A DNA stretch of 7,217 nucleotides, from contig PALY01000141.1 of NCBI GenBank assembly GCA_002707085.1, positions 19,054-26,270 on the forward strand, read 5' to 3'. The translations under genes were made by a program, and so were the position numbers. Below the pieces are notes generated by a model that saw only the letters and a program-made list of their open reading frames with translations, searched no databases and was not told where the DNA came from. The stretch comes from Deltaproteobacteria bacterium. GTDB lineage: Bacteria; Myxococcota_A; UBA796. Shown here one piece after another: positions 1-7,007 of the stretch. Every line of letters starts with the position of its first letter. Position 1 is the first letter of the stretch.

Positions 1-62
1 AACGTATCGATGTTTGGGTTCCTGGTTTGGAAGCGGTGATTCTTCCGGGAGATAGCTTGTGA
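1..62 (+). CDS. 3' end of an unidentified gene (partial)
   Basis: An open frame enters from the left edge, with the first full codon at 3, and ends at a TGA at 60-62. The visible C-terminus reads RIDVWVPGLEAVILPGDSL. The stop overlaps the GTG start of the next gene in a GTGA arrangement, and the GGGAG ribosome binding site of that gene (47-51) lies inside this reading frame. That is the usual pattern of two co-transcribed, coupled genes, and it is the main reason to believe the frame is real. Nineteen residues are too few to name a family. It may belong to the same membrane-glycan pathway as its neighbour, but that is only a guess from position. Confidence 0.5.
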   Translation, partial: RIDVWVPGLEAVILPGDSL

Positions 63-1078
63 AGTGGCCTTGGGTAATCGTGGCCGTCATAGCGGCACTG
101 TTGGTTCGGATTCCAGCCATCACATCGCTTCCAATGGATTGGGATGAAGCCATCTATTTGGAAGCTTCCAATGCTGTAGCGACTGCCATTCATACGGGTG
201 ACTGGTCTGTTGTCTTTGGTGCTTCCATCAATCCAGAACATCCAGGCTTGGTGAAGGTTCTCTATGGGTTTGGGATCTCCATTCATGGAGAAAGCAGCGG
301 CTTGATTGAACAGTTGGCCACAGTTCGTGGCATCTCGTTGCTGGCCGGGTTGGCCACGGTGGGCTTGGCCGCATGGGTTCATCCAGTGGCTGGACTTGTA
401 TTGGCGACCCATACACTCCACGCCAAGTACAGTTGTGAGGGATACTTGGATGCATTGCCCTCCTTTTGGATGGCTTGTGCGATGGTGCTTGCGTGGAAAC
501 ATCGGCATTCGCCTGATCATCGGAACATGGTGTTGGCAGCGACATGCTGGGGTGCAGCGATTGCTGGCAAATGGCTACACGGCCTCCCTGGAATCGTTCT
601 GTTGTTCTGTATGGTGGATTGGCGGGTTCGGGTTCGGGTGCTGCTTTCTGCGGTGTTCGCGGCATGGTTATTGGACCCGACCATGTGGGTGGACCCGTTC
701 GGGCGAGTTGTGGCGATGATGAGCCATCATGATGCATACGCGGAATCTTTGTCTGTTCCTTCCAATATTTGGACTCCTTGGGCTTTTTTGGCGATGGGCG
801 GACCTGCCCAGTGGCACCCAGAAGCGTTCCCCTTTTCGCTGGATGGGCTGTGGATGGTCACGGGGATGGTGGGCATGGGGTATGGCACACTGAAAAAAGA
901 CCCCTGGAGCCGCTATGTCACGGCCTGGTTTGTGTGTTGTCTTTTGTTCTTGATGGTCTGGCCTACCCGTTGGCCTCAGCACACGATGGTCGTTTTGGTT
1001 CCACTCAGTTTTGGGTGTGCTTTGGCTGCCCAGGCCATCTTCAACTTCGCCAGTCGCCGTTTCTTACCCAACGGCTGA
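59..1078 (+). CDS. GT39/PMT-family membrane glycosyltransferase (short form)
   Basis: This polytopic membrane protein of 339 residues probably transfers a sugar from a polyprenyl-phosphate donor to a protein or lipid outside the cytoplasmic membrane. After the first helix (about 4-21) comes an acidic loop motif DWDEAIY, with the Asp-Glu pair at 29-30 where GT39/PMT enzymes keep their catalytic acid. It is followed by EHPGLVK (60-66), the counterpart of the family HPPL motif. The YSCEGYLDALPSFW segment (124-137) and WPTRWPQH (301-308) before the last helix also match this superfamily. About nine hydrophobic segments are visible. It is shorter than typical members (about 500 residues) and lacks a large C-terminal domain. 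The start is a GTG overlapping the upstream stop, with GGGAG seven to eight bases before it. The 3' end overlaps the convergent phenylalanine hydroxylase gene by 38 bp. Acceptor and donor cannot be told from sequence; an orphan GT-C enzyme of a related family is the alternative. Confidence 0.8.
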   Translation: MKWPWVIVAVIAALLVRIPAITSLPMDWDEAIYLEASNAVATAIHTGDWSVVFGASINPEHPGLVKVLYGFGISIHGESSGLIEQLATVRGISLLAGLATVGLAAWVHPVAGLVLATHTLHAKYSCEGYLDALPSFWMACAMVLAWKHRHSPDHRNMVLAATCWGAAIAGKWLHGLPGIVLLFCMVDWRVRVRVLLSAVFAAWLLDPTMWVDPFGRVVAMMSHHDAYAESLSVPSNIWTPWAFLAMGGPAQWHPEAFPFSLDGLWMVTGMVGMGYGTLKKDPWSRYVTAWFVCCLLFLMVWPTRWPQHTMVVLVPLSFGCALAAQAIFNFASRRFLPNG

Positions 1079-1880
1079 CATCCACCAACAGTTGTGTGAA
1101 CGAAGGCGCGACAAAAAGGTCGGTTTGAAAGGTTGTGGGATCGAAGGGGGTCTGTGCAATGGTTTCAAGATCCCATTTGTGGATCCTTGCCCGCTTGCTG
1201 AAGCCCTCCAGTTCACCACATGAACTGAGCAGTCCAGCACCGAATGCCTTGATGTCGTCATTTTCGCGGACGAGCCCGAATTCCATGGTGTACCAGTACA
1301 TCGAACCAATGCGTTCCATTTCTTCTTCTGTGGCGACATCTGCGGCGTCACCAAGAAGTCGGTTTACTTCTGCTATTCCTGGGTGGACCAGTGTAGCGGC
1401 ATGTCCAATCAATTCATGAACGACATCAGGTTCAGGGGTGTACAAGGGTCGGGAATGGTGGCGGATGTACTGGGTAGACAAAAATACACGTTTGCCCAGA
1501 TAGCGCATGAATGTACGTGCCGTGACGAGGCCTGCGACAGGTTCAAAGCGGAAACCGGCTGCGGATTGCAGTTGATGATTGAGGCTATTGAGTTGAGGTA
1601 TTTCTGTGTGGCTGAGTGGCAGAAATTGTTGAAGCTCTAAAATCTCTTTCGTCACCAATTGCTGATGTAGGGGTTCCAGTTGTGTCCAAATCGTATTCCA
1701 TACTCCATGCTCTTCCTTTGTATATGGAGCTTCTGGGATGGAGCTGCCCGACCTGTAGCTAAGCGCGATCTGAGCGATGGTATTTCTTCGGTCTCGGTAT
1801 ACACGATCTCGAAAGCCGGGGTGATCAGGATCGAGCTCTATAAGGTCCGCTGACCCGCCTGCGTGCAAGGTGGGTTTCAT
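1041..1880 (-). CDS. phhA: Phenylalanine 4-monooxygenase (pterin- and iron-dependent)
   Basis: This cytosolic enzyme of 279 residues converts L-phenylalanine to L-tyrosine using O2, Fe(II) and a reduced pterin. It is the catalytic domain alone, as usual in bacteria, without the regulatory ACT domain of animal enzymes. The iron ligands are H155 and H160 in PDVVHELIGH and E200 in YWYTMEFGL; their spacing of 5 and 40 equals that of human PAH H285, H290 and E330. F133 and W196 fall where PAH has F263 and W326 (tryptophan hydroxylases have Tyr and Phe), so phenylalanine is the expected substrate. R140, T148 and the AFGAGLLSS segment (212-220) also match. One oddity is that the Pro after GH in animal enzymes (GHVP) is Ala here (GHAA). 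The ATG overlaps the tcdA stop as ATGA, so it is probably translated by coupling as the last operon gene. No pterin carbinolamine dehydratase gene (phhB) is in the window. The 3' end overlaps the convergent glycosyltransferase gene. Confidence 0.95.
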   Translation of the reverse strand: MKPTLHAGGSADLIELDPDHPGFRDRVYRDRRNTIAQIALSYRSGSSIPEAPYTKEEHGVWNTIWTQLEPLHQQLVTKEILELQQFLPLSHTEIPQLNSLNHQLQSAAGFRFEPVAGLVTARTFMRYLGKRVFLSTQYIRHHSRPLYTPEPDVVHELIGHAATLVHPGIAEVNRLLGDAADVATEEEMERIGSMYWYTMEFGLVRENDDIKAFGAGLLSSCGELEGFSKRARIHKWDLETIAQTPFDPTTFQTDLFVAPSFTQLLVDVSRWVRNGDWRS

Positions 1881-2686
1881 GTTGGTTTTCCGACCAGTTC
1901 ACGCACGACGACACTTGCGCATGTCAGTCCAAAGGATCCAGTTACAAAGCCAGCTGTACCCCAAATTACGTTTCTGTCTTCACAGGTGTGAAGATCATTT
2001 TCATTGTTGGGGCAGACACAATGAAAACCATTTCCGTTGTCGTAGTGAAGGTCGACTGGATTCGACAGGTTTTCGGTTGAATAGACCGCTGGAATACCGA
2101 ATGATTCTGAACGAGGGAAGTTGTATTGACGCCGGAGGATTTTACGAACACTGGCAGCCAGAGGATCCACCCGAGTTTCCGAAAGATCGGCAACAGCGAT
2201 TCGGGTGGGATCCATCCGTCCAGATGCACCTGTGGAGCAGACGATGGGGATGTTCCGCTCTCTGCAGGTTGCCAAGAGGTGGCATTTCGCAGTGACGTTG
2301 TCGATGGCATCTACCACAAAGTCAGTGTCTGAAGGCAACAGTTTGTCGGACAGCCTGGCATCATAAAAAAGAGGTACGGCTTTGATGGTTGCTTGCGGGT
2401 TGATCAAGCGTAGGCGCTCGGCCAAGATGGTCGCTTTGGGTTTCCCAACATTTCCCCGCATGGCTTGAAGTTGTCTGTTTGCATTGGTCACACAAACAAG
2501 GTCAAAATCAACCAATGTTAGATGGCCCACTCCACTTCTCGCGAGTGCTTCGGCAGCAAAAGCCCCCCCCCCGCCGAGTCCGATAACGGTGACCCTGCTG
2601 TTGAACAGCTTGGACATTGCTGAATCACCAACCAGTCGACCGATGCGATCAAATCGGCGATGCAATCGGTATGTATCTTCGATCAT
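1877..2686 (-). CDS. tcdA: tRNA threonylcarbamoyladenosine dehydratase (TcdA/CsdL, E1-like)
   Basis: This ThiF/MoeB/E1-superfamily enzyme uses ATP to dehydrate t6A37 to the cyclic form ct6A in tRNAs that read ANN codons. It has 269 residues from the chosen start. Visible motifs are FDRIGRLVG (12-20), the Rossmann loop GLGGGGAF (36-43), LVDFD...NANRQ (58-72), VDAIDN (125-130), CSTGASGRMDPTRI (150-163) and RVDPLAASVRK (172-182), all characteristic of TcdA rather than MoeB or ThiF. In the loop the usual GGVGS is GGGGA, encoded by a run of ten G. A segment with C223, C225, H233 and C235 is not part of the E. coli protein as I recall it. The start at 2686 is preferred because it makes an ATGA overlap with the upstream TatD-family gene and has GGA six bases before it. 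An in-frame ATG at 2713, with AGGA four bases upstream, would add nine residues. The stop overlaps the start of phhA. Confidence 0.93.
   Translation of the reverse strand: MIEDTYRLHRRFDRIGRLVGDSAMSKLFNSRVTVIGLGGGGAFAAEALARSGVGHLTLVDFDLVCVTNANRQLQAMRGNVGKPKATILAERLRLINPQATIKAVPLFYDARLSDKLLPSDTDFVVDAIDNVTAKCHLLATCRERNIPIVCSTGASGRMDPTRIAVADLSETRVDPLAASVRKILRRQYNFPRSESFGIPAVYSTENLSNPVDLHYDNGNGFHCVCPNNENDLHTCEDRNVIWGTAGFVTGSFGLTCASVVVRELVGKPT
2563..2572 (-). repeat. Ten-base G homopolymer inside tcdA
   Basis: The coding strand carries ten consecutive G (C on the plus strand), spanning the codons for the second to fourth glycines of the nucleotide-binding loop. It is the longest homopolymer I see in the window. 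Reading through by hand, nine G would lead to a TAA at 2520-2518 and eleven G to a TGA shortly after, so a one-base change either way would truncate the protein early. Confidence 0.9.
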
Positions 2687-3462
2687 GGTATTTCCAGTTT
2701 GAACAGTAGACATGCATTCCTAAGGGTTCGTTTGGCCACGGTCTCGAAGGTTTCCTCTCGGAGAGTGGCCACGGCATTTACCACGTCTACGAGGAATGCG
2801 GGTTCATTCGGACCTCTGGGACGTGTGATCGGGGTTTGATCGGGCGCATCGGTTTCAACCAGCAACCGATCCATGGGGATGTTTTTTGCGACTTCCCGAA
2901 CCTTTTTTCGACGCACATCGGTAACAGTGCCAGAGAAACTAATGTGTAAGCCCATGTTGATGTATCGCTTCGCATCAACGCCATTTCCGCTGAAACTGTG
3001 AACCATTCCTCCTGCAGGTGGCAGTCCTTCGTCTTTCAGTATGGAGATGGCTTGCTCGTGGGCCCGAACAATGTGGAGAACCAATGGTAAATTGTATTGC
3101 TTGGAAAGCCGGATGTGTTGGCGAAATACAGTGGCTTGGATGTCGCGAGATTCTTTTGAAACCCGTTTACTGTGATCGATGCCAGTTTCGCCGAGGGCAA
3201 TTGGTTGAACGGGAGGGTCGGCCAACATTTTCTGTAGAAGATCCATCTGCTCTTGAATCTGCTCTCCTGTTGCATGGGCTACCGACCACGGGTGTAGTCC
3301 CCAGGCCACATGGATGTTTTCGTCATGCATTTCATTTTGCTTCTTCCAGCCTTCCGCGTTCACCCCGGCAATCAAAACTCCATGCACACCCGCTTTGCGC
3401 GATCGCTGCCACACCTCATTTGCGTCCGCCATTCTCTCCAAATGACAATGGGCATCAAACAT
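2683..3462 (-). CDS. TatD-family metal-dependent hydrolase (putative DNase)
   Basis: This cytosolic amidohydrolase-fold enzyme has 259 residues, the normal length for the family. The metal and catalytic residues are all visible: H5 and H7 in DAHCHL, E92 in GETGID, H130 in LVLH, H155 in HSFSG and D205 in ETDAP. Characterised members (TatD, YcfH, YjjV) are divalent-metal 3'-5' exonucleases or deoxyribonucleases linked to DNA repair and degradation; others act in D-amino-acid or RNA processing, so the substrate is not certain. It starts three bases after the stop of the histidine kinase gene and has no strong ribosome binding site, which suggests reinitiation by ribosomes finishing the kinase. 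Its stop overlaps the tcdA start as ATGA. TatD-like genes are widespread, so paralogues are likely elsewhere in the genome and no specific symbol is assigned. Confidence 0.92.
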   Translation of the reverse strand: MFDAHCHLERMADANEVWQRSRKAGVHGVLIAGVNAEGWKKQNEMHDENIHVAWGLHPWSVAHATGEQIQEQMDLLQKMLADPPVQPIALGETGIDHSKRVSKESRDIQATVFRQHIRLSKQYNLPLVLHIVRAHEQAISILKDEGLPPAGGMVHSFSGNGVDAKRYINMGLHISFSGTVTDVRRKKVREVAKNIPMDRLLVETDAPDQTPITRPRGPNEPAFLVDVVNAVATLREETFETVAKRTLRNACLLFKLEIP

Positions 3463-3465
3463 GAT

Positions 3466-5307
3466 TTATTCAGGTGTTCGGTGGTGGCGGATGGCCCAAC
3501 CACGGACCGCCTGCTCTAGTTTTTCTCGATTGATGGGCTTGGCAAGCAAGTCGTTCATACCGACTTCACCGTAGTGGGCGACTCGGTGGAGTTCCACATC
3601 CGCAGTCATGGCGAGAATGGGAACTTTTGGTAGTTGTTGTTCTGCTTCCCAAGCTCGAATCAGGCGGCTTGCCTCCATTCCATTGATGTCTGGCATTCGA
3701 ATGTCCATCAAGACGAGGTCTGGCTGGTCTTTCTTGTAAGCAGCGACGCCTTCTGAACCGCAGGATGCCAATGAAACCTGGTGGCCCAGTGATTCCAGCA
3801 ACTCACCCACAACTTGGCGATTGAGTGGTTCATCTTCGACAACCAAGACATGGGTTCTACCTGAGGAAATGGGTGCATCAGTGGGATGTCGGTGGTTGGT
3901 CCCTGCGTTGGCATTAATCGGAAGAGTAAACCAAAAACGAGTGCCCACTCCGTCGGTGGTTTCAAACCCAAACTGGCCACCCATCAGACTGACCAGGCGA
4001 GAACAAATGGGAAGCCCCAGCCCAGTGCCTCCATACTTCTCCGTCGTACTTCGTTCGGCTTGCCCATAGGGCTCAAAGATCTGCGAATGTGCATCTTCCG
4101 GGATCCCGATGCCGGTATCTTCTACACCGAAAACAATGCCTTCGCGACCGTCATCCAACGTATGCTTCCACAGTTCGAGAGTAATGGAACCTTCGGGCGT
4201 GAATTTCAATGCATTGCTGATGAGGTTGACCAATACCTGACGGATTCGAAGTGGATCGCCGATGACCTCAGAGGGGATTTCAGGATCGATCTCCAGCAAC
4301 AGGTCCAAGTTTTTTTCTACTGCTTGCGGGCGGTAGCTTCGTTCAATTTCCTCGATGAGCAAGGCAGGGTCGATTGCTTTGGGGTTGATTTCGATTCGAT
4401 CTGCCTCCATCTTCGAATAGTCCAACACGTCGTCAACAAGCTCCAGTAGCGATGTGGCAGATCGCCGGAGTATGTCGATTCTGGCTTCTCGAACTGCAGG
4501 CTCCGCCGGCAACTCAAGGAGGTCGATGGTCCCCATGATGGCCGTGAGAGGGTTCCGAATCTCGTGACTGACCTGTGCCAAGAAGGTCCCTTTGGCCAGA
4601 GACCCGGCCTCTGCCACCCCTTTTGCCAGCCGTAGTTGCTGCTGAGTATGGCGTAAACTTTGTTCAACCTTGGTTCTTCGTTCGATTTCCTGTTGGTAGA
4701 TGGCAAATGCTTTACGAAAGCGGCTTTGCGTAAAAAAGGCCAGACCAGCAGCGTTCAGCACCTCCCACGATGTGACCAAAAACCACAAGGCTGGGGTTTG
4801 TTCCACAATGACTGGAAAGGTGTGACCAATGAGGTGTAGATACCAAAATACGAACAGCGATAAAATGGAGATTACGGTGCCAATGACCAACATTCGAGGT
4901 CGGGTGAATGTAGCCAAATAGACGGGGATGATTGGAAATAATGTGATGGCTGCATTGTTGAAGCCACCGGAGTTGTATGTCGATAGGATGGACATCCCAG
5001 CGACGAGTATGGTGATGCCTTCAAGACCCAGTGTTGCAGACTTGCTTTTGATAATGGAAAGGCCACACAGACAACTGAGGAACAGGCCTACTACGTATGG
5101 GTATAGGGTCGTTGGATCTTCAGACAGAGGTACGGCAAAAGCGATCAGTCCCCAACCAACCACGGCTCCGAAAAAGGTCGTAAATAAACCGATTTGTACG
5201 CGTAGGTGTCGATCAGGATCTCCCTTCACTTCTGAAGAAAGATGTCTGTCACTCCATGAAAATATTCGGTTGTAGAAACTTTGGGTGTCACGCTTCATAC
5301 TTTTCAC
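3466..5307 (-). CDS. Membrane-bound hybrid histidine kinase with C-terminal receiver
   Basis: The protein has 613 residues. About six hydrophobic helices (roughly 38-60, 68-86, 96-111, 118-134, 138-160 and 172-193) form an integral membrane sensor with only short loops and no PAS or large periplasmic domain. A helical linker (197-235) leads to the HisKA domain, with the phosphoacceptor H248 in VSHEIRNPL. The ATPase domain follows: N box NLISNALKF (361-369), G1 DTGIGIP (397-403), F box FEPYG (411-415) and G2 GGTGLGL (426-432). The receiver (486-602) has acidic residues E491, D492 and E493, phosphoacceptor D535, T568 and K590. All catalytic residues are intact. There is no HPt domain or DNA-binding output, so phosphate must pass to an unseen partner, or the receiver regulates the kinase itself. 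The signal is unknown. The GTG start overlaps the transporter stop (GTGA); an in-frame ATG at 5298 is an alternative, and neither has a clear ribosome binding site. Confidence 0.93.
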   Translation of the reverse strand: MKSMKRDTQSFYNRIFSWSDRHLSSEVKGDPDRHLRVQIGLFTTFFGAVVGWGLIAFAVPLSEDPTTLYPYVVGLFLSCLCGLSIIKSKSATLGLEGITILVAGMSILSTYNSGGFNNAAITLFPIIPVYLATFTRPRMLVIGTVISILSLFVFWYLHLIGHTFPVIVEQTPALWFLVTSWEVLNAAGLAFFTQSRFRKAFAIYQQEIERRTKVEQSLRHTQQQLRLAKGVAEAGSLAKGTFLAQVSHEIRNPLTAIMGTIDLLELPAEPAVREARIDILRRSATSLLELVDDVLDYSKMEADRIEINPKAIDPALLIEEIERSYRPQAVEKNLDLLLEIDPEIPSEVIGDPLRIRQVLVNLISNALKFTPEGSITLELWKHTLDDGREGIVFGVEDTGIGIPEDAHSQIFEPYGQAERSTTEKYGGTGLGLPICSRLVSLMGGQFGFETTDGVGTRFWFTLPINANAGTNHRHPTDAPISSGRTHVLVVEDEPLNRQVVGELLESLGHQVSLASCGSEGVAAYKKDQPDLVLMDIRMPDINGMEASRLIRAWEAEQQLPKVPILAMTADVELHRVAHYGEVGMNDLLAKPINREKLEQAVRGWAIRHHRTPE

Positions 5308-6932
5308 TGCGGGTCATTTTCGGCCTGAACAGATTGTTGTCCGTGATCTAATCTACCTTCAAAACCTTTCGTGGGATCGGAAGCATCTTCCGCATCGGAC
5401 ATGACCTTCAGAGATTCACCCTCTAAATGGGCCATCAGCACAGTTGCTGTGGAGTCTCCAACGACGTTGGTGGCGGTTCGGAACATGTCTAGGATTCGGT
5501 CGACTCCGAGAATCAAGGCCAAGCCTTCAGTCGGTACACCAATGGCGGTCAACACCATGGCCAATGTGATCATGCCAGCCCCTGGCACGCTAGCGGCACC
5601 CACACTTGCCAGTGTCGCCGATACGACGATGGTCACTTGATCGCCCATCGATAGGTCCATGCCGTAAATCTGTGCGATGAAGATGGCCGCGACGCCTTGA
5701 TAAAGCGCCGTTCCATCCATGTTGACGGTAGCCCCTAAAGGCAAGACAAAGGATGTGGTCTCAGCACTGACGTTGAGGTTGTCTTCGCAACAGCCTTTGG
5801 TCACAGGGAGTGTAGCGGAGGAACTCGATGTAGAGAATGCCATCACCAATGCTTCTTTGATGGCACCAAGGAATGGCAAGAAAGACAGGTTGGTTCCAAA
5901 CTTAACGGCGAGTCCATAGGTGAAGAACATGTGGGAGAGCAGTCCGGCCAATACAACAAGCGCGTAGACGCCAAGAGCCGTCAATACGCTCAAGCCTGTG
6001 TTGCCTACGACTTTGAATAGCAATGCACCCACACCAATGGGGGCCAGTTTCATGGCGATATGAACCAGCATGACCATTGCGTCATTGAGGCGATCAAACA
6101 CGTCTACAACCAGATCCGCTCGGTCGTCTTTGAGGAATGTCAGGGCGATGCCCAACATCATTGCGAAAAAGATGACCTGCAGCATGTCACCACCGGCCAA
6201 GGCGCCAATGGGGTTGCTGGGTACAATGGATACAATTTGATCCAGAAAAGATGGCGCCTCTGCTGCATTTGCAACGCTGCTACTGGCACCGTCCGAGTAG
6301 CTGGCCAGTAGATTGTCTCGGTCCTTATCGGAGAGCATTTTCCCAGGCTTGATGAGGTTGGCGAGGCCCACGCCAATGGAGAGTGCCACAACCGTTGTCA
6401 TCATGAAGAACCCAAGAGTGCGTCCACCCATGCGACCCAGTTTTCGGACATCTCCGAGGGATGCAATACCCACCACAAGGGAAAAGAAGACCAGCGGTAC
6501 AACCACCATTTTGATCATGGCGAGAAACAGTTGTCCCAACCATTCCGTATTGTCGACCAGTATTTGACCGATGCCGGCATAGCGGCGGACATCCGGTTGT
6601 TCGTCCTTGACCCATGCTTCAACGGTTGTGCCGGGTTCGATGGGGTTCCCGCTTTTGTCGCTAAGGGTCACACCTCCCGATTTTAGTCGCAGTTGGTCCG
6701 CTGCAGAAAGTTGGAATCCAATTTCAATCCAGTCACCGTCTTCTTTGATAATTTTGGCCGTCTTTATGCCTTTGAAATTGTTGGTAACCGTGCCGTTTTG
6801 GGCTTCATACACTGTGACGCCTGAAGATAAGCGCACAGAGTCTTGTGGAAGAATCGATGAATTCGGTCCGATAAGAAGTCCCAGAACCACTCCGATGAAC
6901 ATACCGATCAGGATTTTTGTGTATAGCTGCAT
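5304..6932 (-). CDS. Acidic amino acid:cation symporter (DAACS/GltP-EAAT family) with inserted loop domain
   Basis: This inner-membrane secondary transporter probably takes up glutamate or aspartate with Na+ or H+. It has 542 residues from the chosen start, about 100 longer than typical bacterial members. The family signature regions are the hairpin STSSSSATLP (367-376), NMDGTALY (404-411), ASVPGAGMI (447-455) and DRILDMFRTATNVVGD (478-493). Using GltPh as template, D482 (D394) would bind the amino group and R485 (R397) the side-chain carboxylate; D406, N489 and D493 are cation or substrate residues. This points to acidic amino acids rather than dicarboxylates (DctA lacks the D394 equivalent). 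Residues about 25-119 are an insertion between helices 1 and 2. ATG 6932 is preferred because the protein then begins MQLYTKILIG, typical of the family, with GAG six bases upstream; a TTG at 6959 would add nine residues without a ribosome site. It is the first operon gene, and its stop overlaps the kinase start. Confidence 0.93.
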   Translation of the reverse strand: MQLYTKILIGMFIGVVLGLLIGPNSSILPQDSVRLSSGVTVYEAQNGTVTNNFKGIKTAKIIKEDGDWIEIGFQLSAADQLRLKSGGVTLSDKSGNPIEPGTTVEAWVKDEQPDVRRYAGIGQILVDNTEWLGQLFLAMIKMVVVPLVFFSLVVGIASLGDVRKLGRMGGRTLGFFMMTTVVALSIGVGLANLIKPGKMLSDKDRDNLLASYSDGASSSVANAAEAPSFLDQIVSIVPSNPIGALAGGDMLQVIFFAMMLGIALTFLKDDRADLVVDVFDRLNDAMVMLVHIAMKLAPIGVGALLFKVVGNTGLSVLTALGVYALVVLAGLLSHMFFTYGLAVKFGTNLSFLPFLGAIKEALVMAFSTSSSSATLPVTKGCCEDNLNVSAETTSFVLPLGATVNMDGTALYQGVAAIFIAQIYGMDLSMGDQVTIVVSATLASVGAASVPGAGMITLAMVLTAIGVPTEGLALILGVDRILDMFRTATNVVGDSTATVLMAHLEGESLKVMSDAEDASDPTKGFEGRLDHGQQSVQAENDPQ

Positions 6933-7007
6933 GCCGAACTCGCGAGTCAATGGGGTCAAGTGAAAATAGTTTTGGAGAGAAACGCTACCACTTCTTGACT
7001 AATGAAA

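Noticed and set aside
623..640. Tandem GGGTTC units within the glycosyltransferase gene
   Set aside because: Only about two and a half units that encode an RVRVR stretch in frame; too short to be a meaningful repeat.
228..737. Minus-strand open frame of 169 codons opposite the glycosyltransferase
   Set aside because: The plus-strand frame has membrane helices and GT39 motifs. The antisense product is Pro/Ser/His-rich and has no credible domain.
2126..2332. Plus-strand open frames opposite tcdA and the TatD-family gene
   Set aside because: Both minus-strand genes have full conserved motifs, and the antisense frames have no support.
3886..4449. Long plus-strand open frame of 187 codons opposite the kinase gene
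   Set aside because: It lies wholly antisense to the HisKA/ATPase region, whose motifs are intact, and its translation shows no recognisable family. It is a shadow of codon usage on the other strand.
6938..6947. Ten-base palindrome ACTCGCGAGT just before the symporter start
   Set aside because: It has no spacer, overlaps the likely ribosome site and has no second copy in the window. Chance cannot be excluded.
6933..6959. TTG start adding nine residues to the symporter
   Set aside because: There is no ribosome binding site before TTG 6959, while ATG 6932 has one and begins the protein as family members do.
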